A stretch of 64,000 nt of DNA from positions 124,001 through 188,000 of the forward strand of contig JAEUMQ010000007.1 of assembly GCA_016791425.1 (NCBI GenBank). Reading direction: 5' to 3'. This document shows positions 51,632 through 59,581 of this stretch, in pieces. The notes under the pieces were generated by a model, which was not told the origin of the DNA, did no database searches, and was given only the letters and a program-made list of their open reading frames with translations. Origin of the DNA: Hyphomonadaceae bacterium. Lineage in GTDB: Bacteria > Pseudomonadota > Alphaproteobacteria > Caulobacterales > Aquidulcibacteraceae. The position numbers were made by a program, and so were the translations under genes. Positions within the stretch are counted from its first letter, which is position 1. Each line of letters starts with the position of its first letter.

Positions 51632-52898
51632 CGACCTGCGCGGACGCCGGCGCCTCCTGGCGCTTGGGATCGAGCTCGCCCTCCCACTTCGCCACCACCG
51701 CGGTCGCCACCGAATTGCCCACCACGTTCGTGGCGCTGCGGCCCATGTCGAGGAAGTGGTCGACCGCGAGGATGAGCAAGAGCCCCGTTTCGGGAATGTT
51801 GAACACAACGAGCGTCGCGGCGATCACCACCAGCGAGGCGCGCGGCACGCCGGCCATCCCCTTCGACGTGATCATCAGAAGCGCGAGCATCGTGACGATC
51901 TGCATCGGCGTCAGCACGATATTGTAGGCCTGCGCGATGAACAGCGTCGCGAAGGTGCAATACATCATCGAGCCGTCGAGATTGAACGAATAGCCGAGCG
52001 GCAGCACGAAGCCGGCGATCCGGCGCGAAACGCCGAACTTCTCCAATTGCTCCAGCGTGCGCGGATAGGCCGCCTCCGAGCTCGCCGTGGAGAACGCGAG
52101 CAGGATCGGCTCGCGCACCATGCCCAGCAGCTTGAGGATGCTCGCCCCCACCACGAGGAAGCCGGCGATCGCCAGCACGACCCACAAGACGCCGAGCGCC
52201 GCGTAGAACCCGAGGATGAACTTGCCGTAGGTGACGAGGATGCCGAGCCCGTGCCGCGTCACGGTGGAGGCGATCGCTGCGAACACCGCGAGCGGCGCGA
52301 GCAGCATCACATAGCCGGTCACCTTGAGCATGACGTTGGCCACCTGCTCGGCGAACGCCGTCACCATCGCGGCGCGCTCCCCGAGCGCGGCGAGCGCGAC
52401 GCCGAAGAACCCTGCGAACACCACGATCTGCAGGATCTCGTTGTTCGCCATCGCCTCCGCGATCGAGCGCGGCGCGAGATGGGTGATGAATTCCTTGAGG
52501 TTGAGCGAGGTTCCGCGCACCGCCACTTCCGCGCTCGATTCCGGCAGCGGCAGCCCGAGGCCCACGCCCGGCGCGAACAGCGTCACCAGAGCGACGCCGA
52601 GCGTCAGCGACACGATGGAGGCGGCGATGAACCAGAGCAGCGTCCGCACGCCCACCCGCCCGATCGCGCCGTGGCCCATGTGCGCGATGCCCACCACCAG
52701 CGTGGAAAGCACCAGCGGCGAGATGATCATCCTGATGAGCCGCAGGAAGACGTCGGTGACCAGGGAGAAATAGCCCCCGATCTCCTCCAGCCGCGCCGCG
52801 TCCGCCGTCGATTGGTTGAGCCCGGCGCCCACGGCCACGCCGATCAGCATGGCCACGAGGATGATGAGGGTGAAGCGTCGCGACATGCCGCGAGCCAT
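51600..52898 (-). CDS. Dicarboxylate/amino acid:cation symporter (DctA/GltP family)
   Basis: A 432-residue transporter of the SDF family with eight membrane segments. RLIRMIISPLVLSTLVVGIA is the conserved third helix, FSTASSEAAYPRTLE the serine-rich hairpin 1, SFNLDGSMMY the N-L-D-G cation/substrate motif and VVGNSVATAVVAKWEGELD the last conserved block. Substrates are glutamate, aspartate or C4-dicarboxylates. The ATG at 52898 is preferred; MSRRF at 52886 is the alternative. Confidence 0.92.
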   Translation of the reverse strand: MARGMSRRFTLIILVAMLIGVAVGAGLNQSTADAARLEEIGGYFSLVTDVFLRLIRMIISPLVLSTLVVGIAHMGHGAIGRVGVRTLLWFIAASIVSLTLGVALVTLFAPGVGLGLPLPESSAEVAVRGTSLNLKEFITHLAPRSIAEAMANNEILQIVVFAGFFGVALAALGERAAMVTAFAEQVANVMLKVTGYVMLLAPLAVFAAIASTVTRHGLGILVTYGKFILGFYAALGVLWVVLAIAGFLVVGASILKLLGMVREPILLAFSTASSEAAYPRTLEQLEKFGVSRRIAGFVLPLGYSFNLDGSMMYCTFATLFIAQAYNIVLTPMQIVTMLALLMITSKGMAGVPRASLVVIAATLVVFNIPETGLLLILAVDHFLDMGRSATNVVGNSVATAVVAKWEGELDPKRQEAPASAQVASRSGAGSDT

Positions 52899-53021
52899 AT
52901 CGGTCGGCGGGGGCGTGTGCAAATGCCGCCGCAATCTCGCCGCCCCCCTCAGCTTGACCTCCGCCGCCGAGCGCGCTTTCAGGCTTCGGAAAGGCGCGCT
53001 GGCGCGGGGAAGGGAACCAAC

Positions 53022-53366
53022 ATGAACGCTCTGCGCGTCCTGATCGGCATTGCCGGCCTCGCCGTGATCGGCGTGGCGGTGTGGGCCGCCTTCGCGTTCG
53101 CCGATCTGCACGGCGACCCGCTGCAGCAATTCGGCGTGATCGCCAGCTTCCCCTGGGGCGTGGCGACGCTGGTCAATCTGCTGGTCGGCTACGTGGTGTT
53201 CGCCGCCATCGTCCATCTTGTGGAGAAGGGCTGGTGGGCGACCGCCGGCTGGGCGCTGCCCGTACTGCTGTTCGGCAATGCCTGGGCCGCGCTTTGGGTC
53301 GTGGTCCGCCTGCCGGCGATCATGGCGCGCCTCGCGCCTCCGGCGGAGCCCCCGCCACCGGCCTGA
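53022..53366 (+). CDS. Small integral membrane protein, unknown function
   Basis: A 114-residue protein with three clear membrane helices (VLIGIAGLAVIGVAVWAAFA, ATLVNLLVGYVVFAAIVHLV, WWATAGWALPVLLFGNAWAA) and a short proline-rich end. GGGGAAGGGA lies ten bases before the ATG. The pattern F..G...L.N.L.G......R recalls DUF2834-like small membrane proteins, but I do not assign it. Its last 47 bases overlap the end of oxyR on the other strand. Confidence 0.65.
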   Translation: MNALRVLIGIAGLAVIGVAVWAAFAFADLHGDPLQQFGVIASFPWGVATLVNLLVGYVVFAAIVHLVEKGWWATAGWALPVLLFGNAWAALWVVVRLPAIMARLAPPAEPPPPA

Positions 53367-54318
53367 GGGCCTCTCGCGTCACGCCGGACTTGAACACGGC
53401 TTCGCGCAGGAGCGCAGCAAGCAGCCGCGCCTCTTCCTCGCGGGCGCTGCCGGCGCGCCACGCGACGCCGATCGTGCGCCCGATCACCGGCTGCATGAAC
53501 GGCCGGATCGCGACGTCGGCCCCGGCCGCGGCGCCGCCTTCCGCCGCGATGCGCGGCAGCAGCGTGACGCCAAGCCCGCCGGCCGCCATCTGCACCAGGG
53601 TCGCGAGGCTGGTGGCGCCGACATCGGTCGCCTGGCTGCTTGGGGCCGCCTTGCACACCGAGAGCGCGTGCTCGCGCAGGCAATGGCCATCCTCCAGCAG
53701 CAGCACCTCCTCCGACTGCAGATGCTCCGGCGAAAGGTCGTTGCGGTCCGCCAGCGGGTGCCCACGGGGCCCAAGAAAGAGGAATTCGTCGTCGGCGACG
53801 GTCTCGGTCTCGATCCCGTGCGCGCTGTAAGGGAGCGCGATCACCGCCGCATCGAGCGCCCGCGACCGCAGCGCATCGACCAGCCGCGCCGTCATGTCTT
53901 CCTTGAGCTGCAGCTTGAGGGCCGGATAGCGCCGCCGCAACTCCGGCAGCGCCTTGGGCAACAGGAACGGCGCAATCGTCGGGATCGCCCCCAGCCGGAA
54001 GATGCCCGCGAACGGCGCGCCCGCGCCCCGCACGGCGAGCGCCAGGTCGTGCACGTCGCCGAGCACGCGCCGCGCCCGCTCGGCCGCCTCGATCCCGGCC
54101 GGCGTCAGCACCGCGCCGGTGCGGCCGCGCTCGACGAGCGTGGCTTCGAGCGCCGCCTCAAGCTCCTTGATGCCGGCCGAGAGCGTGGGCTGCGTCACCC
54201 CGATCGCCTCGGCCGCCCGCACGAACGAGCCGTGCTCGGCCAGCGCGGTCAGGAATTGCAATTGCCGGAAGGTCGGCAAGGCCGAGGCCGGCAGCCGGTC
54301 GGGGTCCATAGACGCCAT
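53320..54318 (-). CDS. oxyR: OxyR-type LysR hydrogen peroxide regulator
   Basis: A 332-residue LysR-family protein. The winged helix-turn-helix is in LPTFRQLQFLTALAEHGSFV...GVTQPTLSAGIKELE. The redox pair C213 and C222 lies in LLLEDGHCLREHALSVC, with the same spacing as C199/C208 of E. coli OxyR, so it should sense peroxide by a disulfide switch. No catalase or peroxidase gene is next to it. A half-operator-like ATAG-N7-CTAT overlaps the start codon, which suggests self-control. Confidence 0.92.
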   Translation of the reverse strand: MASMDPDRLPASALPTFRQLQFLTALAEHGSFVRAAEAIGVTQPTLSAGIKELEAALEATLVERGRTGAVLTPAGIEAAERARRVLGDVHDLALAVRGAGAPFAGIFRLGAIPTIAPFLLPKALPELRRRYPALKLQLKEDMTARLVDALRSRALDAAVIALPYSAHGIETETVADDEFLFLGPRGHPLADRNDLSPEHLQSEEVLLLEDGHCLREHALSVCKAAPSSQATDVGATSLATLVQMAAGGLGVTLLPRIAAEGGAAAGADVAIRPFMQPVIGRTIGVAWRAGSAREEEARLLAALLREAVFKSGVTREALRPVAGAPPEARGAP

Positions 54319-54322
54319 CTAT
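54308..54322. promoter_or_regulatory. OxyR half-site-like sequence ATAG-N7-CTAT
   Basis: ATAG ACGCCAT CTAT matches one dimer half of the published OxyR operator pattern (ATAG-N7-CTAT, repeated after 7 bases). It overlaps the oxyR start codon. The expected second half is not recognisable in the following bases, so this is a partial match only. Confidence 0.45.
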
Positions 54323-54358
54323 CCTATTTGGTCCGTATATCGATTTGATTAGAGCCCA

Positions 54359-54451
54359 ATGCAAGCGCATCAAATTGATCTGCCGCAAAGCCGCGCCTCA
54401 CCGGGCTGCGAGAAGTGCGGCGCTACGCCCTGTCGGGCGTTTCCTCCCTAA
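54359..54451 (+). CDS. Possible 30-residue cysteine-containing leader peptide
   Basis: This open frame starts MQAHQIDLPQSR and contains GCEKCGATPC near its end. The stop comes 5 bases before an intrinsic terminator, which gives it the outline of a complete small transcript. A weak AGAG precedes the ATG. A perfect hairpin (54425-54440) lies inside its last codons. It could be a leader peptide for the VOC gene, a free small protein, or a chance frame within a small RNA. Confidence 0.3.
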   Translation: MQAHQIDLPQSRASPGCEKCGATPCRAFPP

Positions 54452-54456
54452 AACTG

Positions 54457-54486
54457 CGCGCGTCCTTCCTCGGGGCGCGCGTTTTT
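54457..54486 (+). terminator. Intrinsic (Rho-independent) terminator
   Basis: CGCGCGTCC, loop TTCCTC, GGGGCGCGCG, then TTTTT. It is the clearest U-tailed GC stem I saw in the window. No conventional plus-strand gene lies directly upstream, since oxyR runs the other way. It therefore ends an unannotated transcript that starts in the oxyR upstream region, or works as an attenuator before the gene at 54520. Confidence 0.75.
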
Positions 54487-54519
54487 CTTGTCGCGCGGCT
54501 TTGTTGTTAGGCTCGCCGG

Positions 54520-54918
54520 ATGATCGAGATCGCCGGCATCGACCACCTTGTCCTGCGCGTCCGGGACCTTGCGGCGATGGAGCGCTTCTATTGCGCCGTG
54601 CTGGGGCTCAGTGTCGCCAAGCGCAACGAGCCGTTGGGGCTGCTGCACCTGCGCGCCGGCGAGAGCCTGATCGATCTCATCTCGCTCGACGGTCCGCTCG
54701 GCCGCGAAGGCGGCGCCGGCCCCGGCCGCGAGGGCCGCAACCTCGATCATTTCTGCCTGCAGGTCGCCGACTTCGACCTCGACCGCATCCTCGCGCATCT
54801 GAAGGCGCACGGGGTCGAGCCGGGCGCCCACGGCGAGCGCTTCGGCGCCGGCGGCGACGGGCTTTCGCTCTACCTCACCGACCCCGAAGGCAACGGGCTG
54901 GAGCTCCGCGCCCGTTGA
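54520..54918 (+). CDS. VOC-family (glyoxalase-like) protein
   Basis: A 132-residue protein. IDHLVLRVRDLAAMERFYCA opens the first module, LDHFCLQVADFDLDRILAHL the second, and LTDPEGNGLELRAR closes with the metal-ligand glutamate; histidines of the H-H-E triad are in DHLVL and DHFCL. It resembles the small 'virulence/fosfomycin-like' VOC proteins of unknown substrate. An intrinsic terminator stands 34 bases before its ATG, so it may be under attenuation or simply have a separate promoter. Confidence 0.82.
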   Translation: MIEIAGIDHLVLRVRDLAAMERFYCAVLGLSVAKRNEPLGLLHLRAGESLIDLISLDGPLGREGGAGPGREGRNLDHFCLQVADFDLDRILAHLKAHGVEPGAHGERFGAGGDGLSLYLTDPEGNGLELRAR

Positions 54919-55036
54919 CTGGGATATCTCCCAGGCCTATCCCCACGCCTTCGCGCTCAAGCTGACGAGCGCTTCGACCGGCCCATGCCCATCTTATGCC
55001 AACGTGCATAGAGAACGGCGGGAGGCAGGCGAGGTC

Positions 55037-55064
55037 CCCCGCCCGACGTCTACGTCCGGCGGGG
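55037..55064 (+). promoter_or_regulatory. Strong hairpin in the ffh leader
   Basis: CCCCGCC-C-GACGT-CT-ACGTC-C-GGCGGGG forms a 12-pair stem with a single C:C mismatch and a two-base nominal loop. It ends 29 bases before the ffh ATG and has no U-tract. It may affect ffh mRNA stability or ribosome access. Confidence 0.5.
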
Positions 55065-55093
55065 TCGTCGTGCTTTGAGCTCATGGAGACCTG

Positions 55094-56536
55094 ATGTTCG
55101 ACGTCCTCACTGAACGGCTGACAGGCGTGTTCGACCGGCTCACCGGTCGCGGCGCGCTGCAGGCGTCCGACGTCGAGGCCGCGCTCCGCGAAGTGCGCGT
55201 GGCGCTGCTCGAAGCCGACGTCGCGCTGCCGGTCGCCAAGGATTTCATCGCCAGGGTCCAGGCCGAAGCGGTCGGCGAAGCGGTGATCCGCTCGGTCACG
55301 CCCGGCCAGCAGATCGTCAAGATCGTCCATGACGCGCTGGTCGAGATGCTCGGCGGCGACGGACTCCCTGAAGGCCTGCTCGTGCACGGCGAACCGCCGA
55401 ACGTCATCATGCTCGCGGGCCTGCAGGGCTCGGGCAAAACGACGACGACCGCGAAGATCGCGCTCCGCCTCCAGAAGGAGAAGAAGCGCGCTTTGATGGC
55501 CTCGCTCGACGTGCGCCGCCCGGCCGCTATGGAACAGCTCGCCACGCTCGGCAAATCGATCGGCGTCGATGTGCTGCCGATCGTGCCCGGCCAGATGCCG
55601 GCCGATATCGCGCGCCGCGCGATCTCCGCTGCGCGCCTTTCCGGCGCCGATGTGCTGCTCTTGGACACCGCCGGCCGCACGACGATCGACGAAGAGATGA
55701 TGCGCGAAGCCGCCGACATCGCAAAGGTCGCGAAGCCCGCAGAAATCCTCCTCGTCGCGGACTCGCTCACCGGCCAGGACGCGGTCGAGACCGCCAAGCG
55801 CTTCCATGCGCGCCTGCCGCTGACCGGCCTGGTGCTCACCCGCGCCGACGGCGACGGCCGCGGCGGCGCCGCGCTCTCCATGCGCGCCGTCACCGGCCTG
55901 CCGATCAAGTTCCTTGGCGTCAGCGAGAAGCCGGACGGCCTCGAAGTCTTCGACGCGCGCCGCGTCGCAGGCCGCATCCTCGGGCAAGGCGACGTCGTCG
56001 CGCTCGTGGAAAAGGCCGTCGAGCAGGTCGATCGCGACGAAGCCGAGAAGCTCGCGAAGAAGCTCGCAAAGGGATCGCTCGATTTCGCCGACCTCGAAAA
56101 GCAATTGCAGCAGGTGCTGGCGATCGGCGGCCTGAAGGGCATCATGGGCATGCTGCCGGGCGTGCAGAAGATCAAGAACCAGGTCTCCGACGCGCAATTG
56201 GACGATGGCCAGGTCAATCGTCAGATCGCGATCATCCGATCCATGACCAAGGCCGAGCGCGCCAAGCCGGATCTCCTGAACTCCTCGCGCCGCAAGCGCA
56301 TCGCCGCCGGCGCCGGCGTCGAGGTGTCCGAAGTCAACCGCCTCATCAAGATGCACCGCTCCATGGCCGACATGGCCAAGGCCATGGGCAAGGGCAAAAT
56401 GCCCTTCGGCGGCGGCCGCATGCCGAGCCCCGAGCAATTGAAGCAGATGGGCGGCGGCAAGCTGCCCGGTATGCCCGCAGGCGGCATGCCTGGATTGCCA
56501 GGCCTTCCAGGCCTGCCCGGGAACAAGAAGAATTGA
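55094..56536 (+). CDS. ffh: Signal recognition particle protein
   Basis: Ffh binds signal sequences on the ribosome and delivers them with FtsY. The 480-residue protein has the N domain (FDVLTERLTGVFDRLTGRG), the GTPase G domain with GLQGSGKTTTTAK, DVRRPAAMEQL, DTAGRTTID and TRADGDGRGGAALS, and a methionine-rich M domain with GKMPFGGGRMPSPEQLKQMG. GGAG lies before the ATG. The receptor gene ftsY is 5.7 kb downstream. The 4.5S RNA gene was not found in the window. Confidence 0.97.
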   Translation: MFDVLTERLTGVFDRLTGRGALQASDVEAALREVRVALLEADVALPVAKDFIARVQAEAVGEAVIRSVTPGQQIVKIVHDALVEMLGGDGLPEGLLVHGEPPNVIMLAGLQGSGKTTTTAKIALRLQKEKKRALMASLDVRRPAAMEQLATLGKSIGVDVLPIVPGQMPADIARRAISAARLSGADVLLLDTAGRTTIDEEMMREAADIAKVAKPAEILLVADSLTGQDAVETAKRFHARLPLTGLVLTRADGDGRGGAALSMRAVTGLPIKFLGVSEKPDGLEVFDARRVAGRILGQGDVVALVEKAVEQVDRDEAEKLAKKLAKGSLDFADLEKQLQQVLAIGGLKGIMGMLPGVQKIKNQVSDAQLDDGQVNRQIAIIRSMTKAERAKPDLLNSSRRKRIAAGAGVEVSEVNRLIKMHRSMADMAKAMGKGKMPFGGGRMPSPEQLKQMGGGKLPGMPAGGMPGLPGLPGLPGNKKN

Positions 56537-56554
56537 CGCCAGTTTTGGCATCCG

Positions 56555-56600
56555 CCCCCCGCCCCTTGAGGGGAGGGGGTAGGGGGCGGGGTGATCCTCC
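56555..56600. repeat. Family A palindromic repeat
   Basis: CGCCCCCCGCCCCTTGAGGG then GAGGGGGTAGGGGGCGGGGT. Left member of an inverted pair between ffh and rpsP. Confidence 0.7.
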
Positions 56601-56651
56601 GTCCTCTGACGGCTTGGCGACTCTCACCAAGTCTTCAAGCGACGGCGCAAC

Positions 56652-56690
56652 ACCCCACCCCTCCTCCCCTCAAGGGGAGGGGCAGAGCCT
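56652..56690. repeat. Family A palindromic repeat, inverted
   Basis: CACCCCACCCCTCCTCCCCT then CAAGGGGAGGGGCAGAGCC. It ends 34 bases before the rpsP start, so the ribosomal operon promoter must lie within or upstream of the repeat pair, or transcription must run through from ffh. Confidence 0.65.
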
Positions 56691-56723
56691 CATCCTGCAA
56701 TCCATCCGTAGAAGGAGAAACGA

Positions 56724-57065
56724 GTGTCCCTGAAAATCCGTCTCGCGCGCGGCGGCGCCAAGAAGAAGCCGTATTACTCGATCGTCATCGCCGATAGCCG
56801 CTCCCCCCGCGACGGCAGCTTCATCGAGAAGGTCGGCATCTACGATCCGCGCCTTGCCTCCGACGACGAGAAGCGCATCGTCCTCAAGACCGAGCGCATC
56901 CAGGAATGGCTCAAGAAGGGCGCGCGCCCGACCGACCGCGTCGCCCGCTTCCTCGACAAGGCCGGCATGCTGAAGCGCGAGCCGCGCAACAATCCGAACA
57001 AGGCTCAGCCCGGCAAGAAGATGACCGAGCGCGCCGCGGCCGCCGGCGGGTCTGCTGAGGCATGA
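56724..57065 (+). CDS. rpsP: 30S ribosomal protein S16
   Basis: A 113-residue ribosomal protein starting at a GTG with GAAGGAG nicely placed before it. [20 protein letters not shown] and [19 protein letters not shown] are the conserved S16 opening, and [11 protein letters not shown] follows. The last ~30 residues are a basic/alanine-rich extension common in alphaproteobacteria. It is first in the rpsP-rimM-(TA)-trmD-rplS operon. Confidence 0.96.
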   Translation: MSLKIRLARGGAKKKPYYSIVIADSRSPRDGSFIEKVGIYDPRLASDDEKRIVLKTERIQEWLKKGARPTDRVARFLDKAGMLKREPRNNPNKAQPGKKMTERAAAAGGSAEA

Positions 57066-57081
57066 TGCCAAAGTCGAGTGA

Positions 57082-57591
57082 ATGACCAAACCTCACCTGG
57101 TCCTGCTGGGTGAGATCGTCGGCGCCTTCGGCGTCCGGGGCGAGGTGCGTGTGCGCCCGTACACCGAGGCGCCGGAGGGCGTTGTCGCGTATGGGCCGCT
57201 CACGGACGCCGACGGGAAGGTCATCCTCACGCCGAAGAAGTGGCGCTCGCTGAAGCTCGGCATCGCGATCACCGCGCCGGAGGTGAAGACGCGCGAGGAG
57301 GCCGAAGCGCTGAAGCGCGTCCAGCTCTTCGTGCCGCGCGATCGCTTGCCCGCGCCCGACGAAGACGAATTCTACCATGTCGATCTGATCGGCTGCCGCG
57401 CCGAGAACGAGGCCGGCGAAGCGTTGGGCGAGGTGATCGCGGTGCACGATTTCGGCGCTCGCGAGATCCTCGAGATCGCCCGCCCCGGCGCGGCCCCGCT
57501 CCAACTCCCCTTCACCCGCGACGTCGTCCCCGCCGTGGACCTCTCCGCCCGGCGCGTTGTCGTCCGCCCGCTCCCCGAAGAGCCGGATTGA
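57082..57591 (+). CDS. rimM: Ribosome maturation factor RimM
   Basis: RimM binds S19 and helps mature the 30S head. It is 169 residues, with an N-terminal RimM domain (LVLLGEIVGAFGVRGEVRVR) and a C-terminal PRC-barrel (FYHVDLIGCRAENEAGEALG, then LLPFTRDVVP-like QLPFTRDVVPAVD). It begins 16 bases after rpsP. trmD would normally follow directly, but a TA pair is interposed. Confidence 0.94.
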   Translation: MTKPHLVLLGEIVGAFGVRGEVRVRPYTEAPEGVVAYGPLTDADGKVILTPKKWRSLKLGIAITAPEVKTREEAEALKRVQLFVPRDRLPAPDEDEFYHVDLIGCRAENEAGEALGEVIAVHDFGAREILEIARPGAAPLQLPFTRDVVPAVDLSARRVVVRPLPEEPD

Positions 57592-57596
57592 CCAAA

Positions 57597-57616
57597 CTGA
57601 CTAGTCAGACTAGTCT
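57597..57616. promoter_or_regulatory. Double palindromic operator for the TA pair
   Basis: CTGACTAGTCAG (57597-57608) and AGACTAGTCT (57607-57616) are two perfect palindromes sharing two bases. Each contains GACTAGTC, one turn (9 bases) apart. They sit between the rimM stop and the antitoxin ATG, the normal place for a Phd-type operator. Confidence 0.65.
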
Positions 57617-57622
57617 GTTGTG

Positions 57623-57904
57623 ATGGCCGTCTGGCAAGTCCAAACCGCGAAAGCGAAATTCTCCGAGCTCCTCCGCGCGGCCCGGGAGCAAGGCCCGCAG
57701 ACGATCTCCGTCCGCGGCAAGGAGGAATTCGTGCTGGTCGACAAGGCGGCGTTCGAGCGAGGCCGCCAGCCGCAAGCTGCGCCCAAGACGGGCCTCGACC
57801 TATTCCGCCCGATCCTCGGGCTCGGCGTGGACCTCGAAAAGCTGATCGGCCCCCGCCGCGTCGATCCTGAGCGTCCCAATCCGTTCCTCGAAGAGGACAA
57901 ATAG
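57623..57904 (+). CDS. Phd/YefM-family antitoxin
   Basis: A 93-residue protein. MAVWQVQTAKAKFSELLRAA is the standard Phd/YefM DNA-binding start, followed by QTISVRGKEEFVLVDKAAFE. The C-terminal part (LFRPILGLGVDLEKLIGPRR) should wrap the toxin. The N-terminal domain should bind the double palindrome just upstream. The toxin GTG overlaps its TAG stop. Confidence 0.88.
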   Translation: MAVWQVQTAKAKFSELLRAAREQGPQTISVRGKEEFVLVDKAAFERGRQPQAAPKTGLDLFRPILGLGVDLEKLIGPRRVDPERPNPFLEEDK

Positions 57905-58311
57905 TGTTCCTGCTCGACACCATGGTCGTGTCGGAACCGACCAAGAAGCGGTCGAGTCCGAAGGTCCTGACCTGGCTTTCGCAGCAATCGTCTCTTGACC
58001 TGTTCCTCAGCACCGTGACCCTCGGCGAGGTCGTCTATGGCATTGAACGATTGCCGCCTGGCCCAGAAAGAAGTCGTCTGCAGGTTTGGCGGGACCAGCT
58101 CTTCGTCCAGCCCGGAGCGCCGATCCTGCTTCCTGTCGATGAACTGGTCTCCGTCGCGTGGGGTCGCTTACGCGCCAGCCTTCCACGCACGTTGCCGATC
58201 ATAGACTCGCTCGTCGCTGCGACTGCTATGGCTCACTCCCTGACCATCGTTACCCGCAACGTGCGGGACTTTGCTGCGCTTGGCGTGCCCGTTTTGAATC
58301 CCTGGGCATGA
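57904..58311 (+). CDS. VapC/FitB-type PIN-domain toxin
   Basis: A 135-residue PIN RNase starting at GTG. Acidic active-site residues are D5 in FLLDTMVVSEPTK, the glutamate in TLGEVVYGIE, the aspartate in IIDSLVAATA and the last in TRNVRDFAALG, all present. The arrangement matches FitB-like toxins paired with Phd/AbrB antitoxins. Its stop overlaps the trmD start (ATGA), so toxin and trmD translation are coupled. Confidence 0.88.
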   Translation: MFLLDTMVVSEPTKKRSSPKVLTWLSQQSSLDLFLSTVTLGEVVYGIERLPPGPERSRLQVWRDQLFVQPGAPILLPVDELVSVAWGRLRASLPRTLPIIDSLVAATAMAHSLTIVTRNVRDFAALGVPVLNPWA

Positions 58312-58988
58312 ACGCCTTTGCGATCACTGCGCTGACGCTCTTCCCCGAGGCGTTCCCCGGAACGCTCGGCCTCTCGCTCCTGGGTCGCGCGCGAGAGAAA
58401 GGCCTCTGGTCGCTGGAGACCATCGATCTCCGCCCGTTCGGCCAGGGACCGCATAAGCAGCTCGACGACACACCCGCTGGCGGCGGCCCCGGCATGGTCA
58501 TGCGCGCGGACACCGCCGCGGCCGCGATCGACTCGGTCCAGCGCAACGGTCGACCGCTGATCTACCCTTCCCCGCGGGGCAAGCCGCTGACCCAGGCGAT
58601 GGCCAGGGACTGGGCCGCCGGCCCAGGTCTGGTGATCTTCTGCGGCCGTTTCGAGGGGCTGGACGAGCGCGTGATCGAGGCCCGCCAGATGCAGGAGATC
58701 TGCGTCGGCGACGCCGTCCTGGCCGGCGGTGAAGTCGCTGCCCTCCTCCTCCTGGAGGCGACGATCCGCCTCCTCCCGGGCGTTCTCGGCAACGAGGCGT
58801 CCCTTGCCGAGGAGAGTTTCGAGGAGAACTTGCTCGAAGGCCCGCTCTACACCCGCCCGCGCGACTGGGAGGGCCGGCCCATCCCCGAAGTTCTGCTCTC
58901 CGGAGATCACGCGGCGATCGCCCGCTGGCGCCGCGCCGAGCGCGAACGCATCACCGCCCTGCGTCGTCCTGATCTCAAAAAGACCTAG
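58308..58988 (+). CDS. trmD: tRNA (guanine37-N1)-methyltransferase
   Basis: TrmD methylates G37 of tRNAs and prevents +1 frameshifting; it is normally essential. The 226-residue protein has [15 protein letters not shown] at the start, [16 protein letters not shown] and the SAM-binding trefoil knot [14 protein letters not shown]...[20 protein letters not shown]. The start at 58308 is inside the end of the toxin gene (ATGA). Confidence 0.95.
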   Translation: MNAFAITALTLFPEAFPGTLGLSLLGRAREKGLWSLETIDLRPFGQGPHKQLDDTPAGGGPGMVMRADTAAAAIDSVQRNGRPLIYPSPRGKPLTQAMARDWAAGPGLVIFCGRFEGLDERVIEARQMQEICVGDAVLAGGEVAALLLLEATIRLLPGVLGNEASLAEESFEENLLEGPLYTRPRDWEGRPIPEVLLSGDHAAIARWRRAERERITALRRPDLKKT

Positions 58989-59037
58989 CCATCGGGCGAT
59001 AGTTCCCTTATACGCCCGCGTTCGCCCGAGGCCCCCG

Positions 59038-59421
59038 ATGAATCTCCTTCAAACTCTCGAACAAGAAGAGCGCGCGCGCGTCACCGGCGGCAAGGCCGCT
59101 CCGGATTTCCGCGCCGGCGACACGCTCCGCGTCAACGTCAAGATCAAGGAAGGCGATCGCGAGCGCGTCCAGGCCTACGAAGGCGTCTGCATCGCCCGCT
59201 CCGGCTCCGGCCTCAACGCCAACTTCACGGTCCGCAAGATCAGCTTCGGCGAAGGCGTGGAGCGCGTCTTCCCGCTCTGCTCGCCCTCGCTCGATTCGAT
59301 CGAGGTCGTGCGCCAGGGCAAGGTCCGCCGCGCGAAGCTGTATTATCTGCGCGGCCGCCGCGGCAAATCGGCCCGCATCGCCGAGCGCGCCCGCGCCCGC
59401 ACGGACGACGCCCAGGCGTGA
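59038..59421 (+). CDS. rplS: 50S ribosomal protein L19
   Basis: A 127-residue protein. [20 protein letters not shown], then [33 protein letters not shown] and [18 protein letters not shown] are the conserved L19 blocks. It lies at the 3' interface of the 50S subunit. The operon ends here: a strong palindrome follows at 59460. Confidence 0.96.
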   Translation: MNLLQTLEQEERARVTGGKAAPDFRAGDTLRVNVKIKEGDRERVQAYEGVCIARSGSGLNANFTVRKISFGEGVERVFPLCSPSLDSIEVVRQGKVRRAKLYYLRGRRGKSARIAERARARTDDAQA

Positions 59422-59459
59422 TCCTCTCTTGACGTGGGGGCGGGCGGCCCGCACGTCCA

Positions 59460-59506
59460 AGACCGTTTTCCGAAAGCGCAATGCGGTTTTCGGAAGGAAA
59501 CGGTCT
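59460..59506. repeat. Family D palindrome after rplS
   Basis: AGACCGTTTTCCGAAA and TTTTCGGAAGGAAACGGTCT form an imperfect 47-base palindrome. This GGAAACGGTCT-type element is common between genes in alphaproteobacteria. It may help end the ribosomal operon transcript. Confidence 0.6.
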
Positions 59507-59581
59507 AGATTCAAAGTGTAGACCCGGTTTCACCCGTTTTGATTTGGATAGATCAGAGCGGGATCGGGTCTGAGGACGCTG

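Noticed and set aside
54919-54934. CTGGGA-TATC-TCCCAG as an intrinsic terminator for the VOC gene
   Set aside because: The stem is only six pairs and no U-run follows; it may be incidental.
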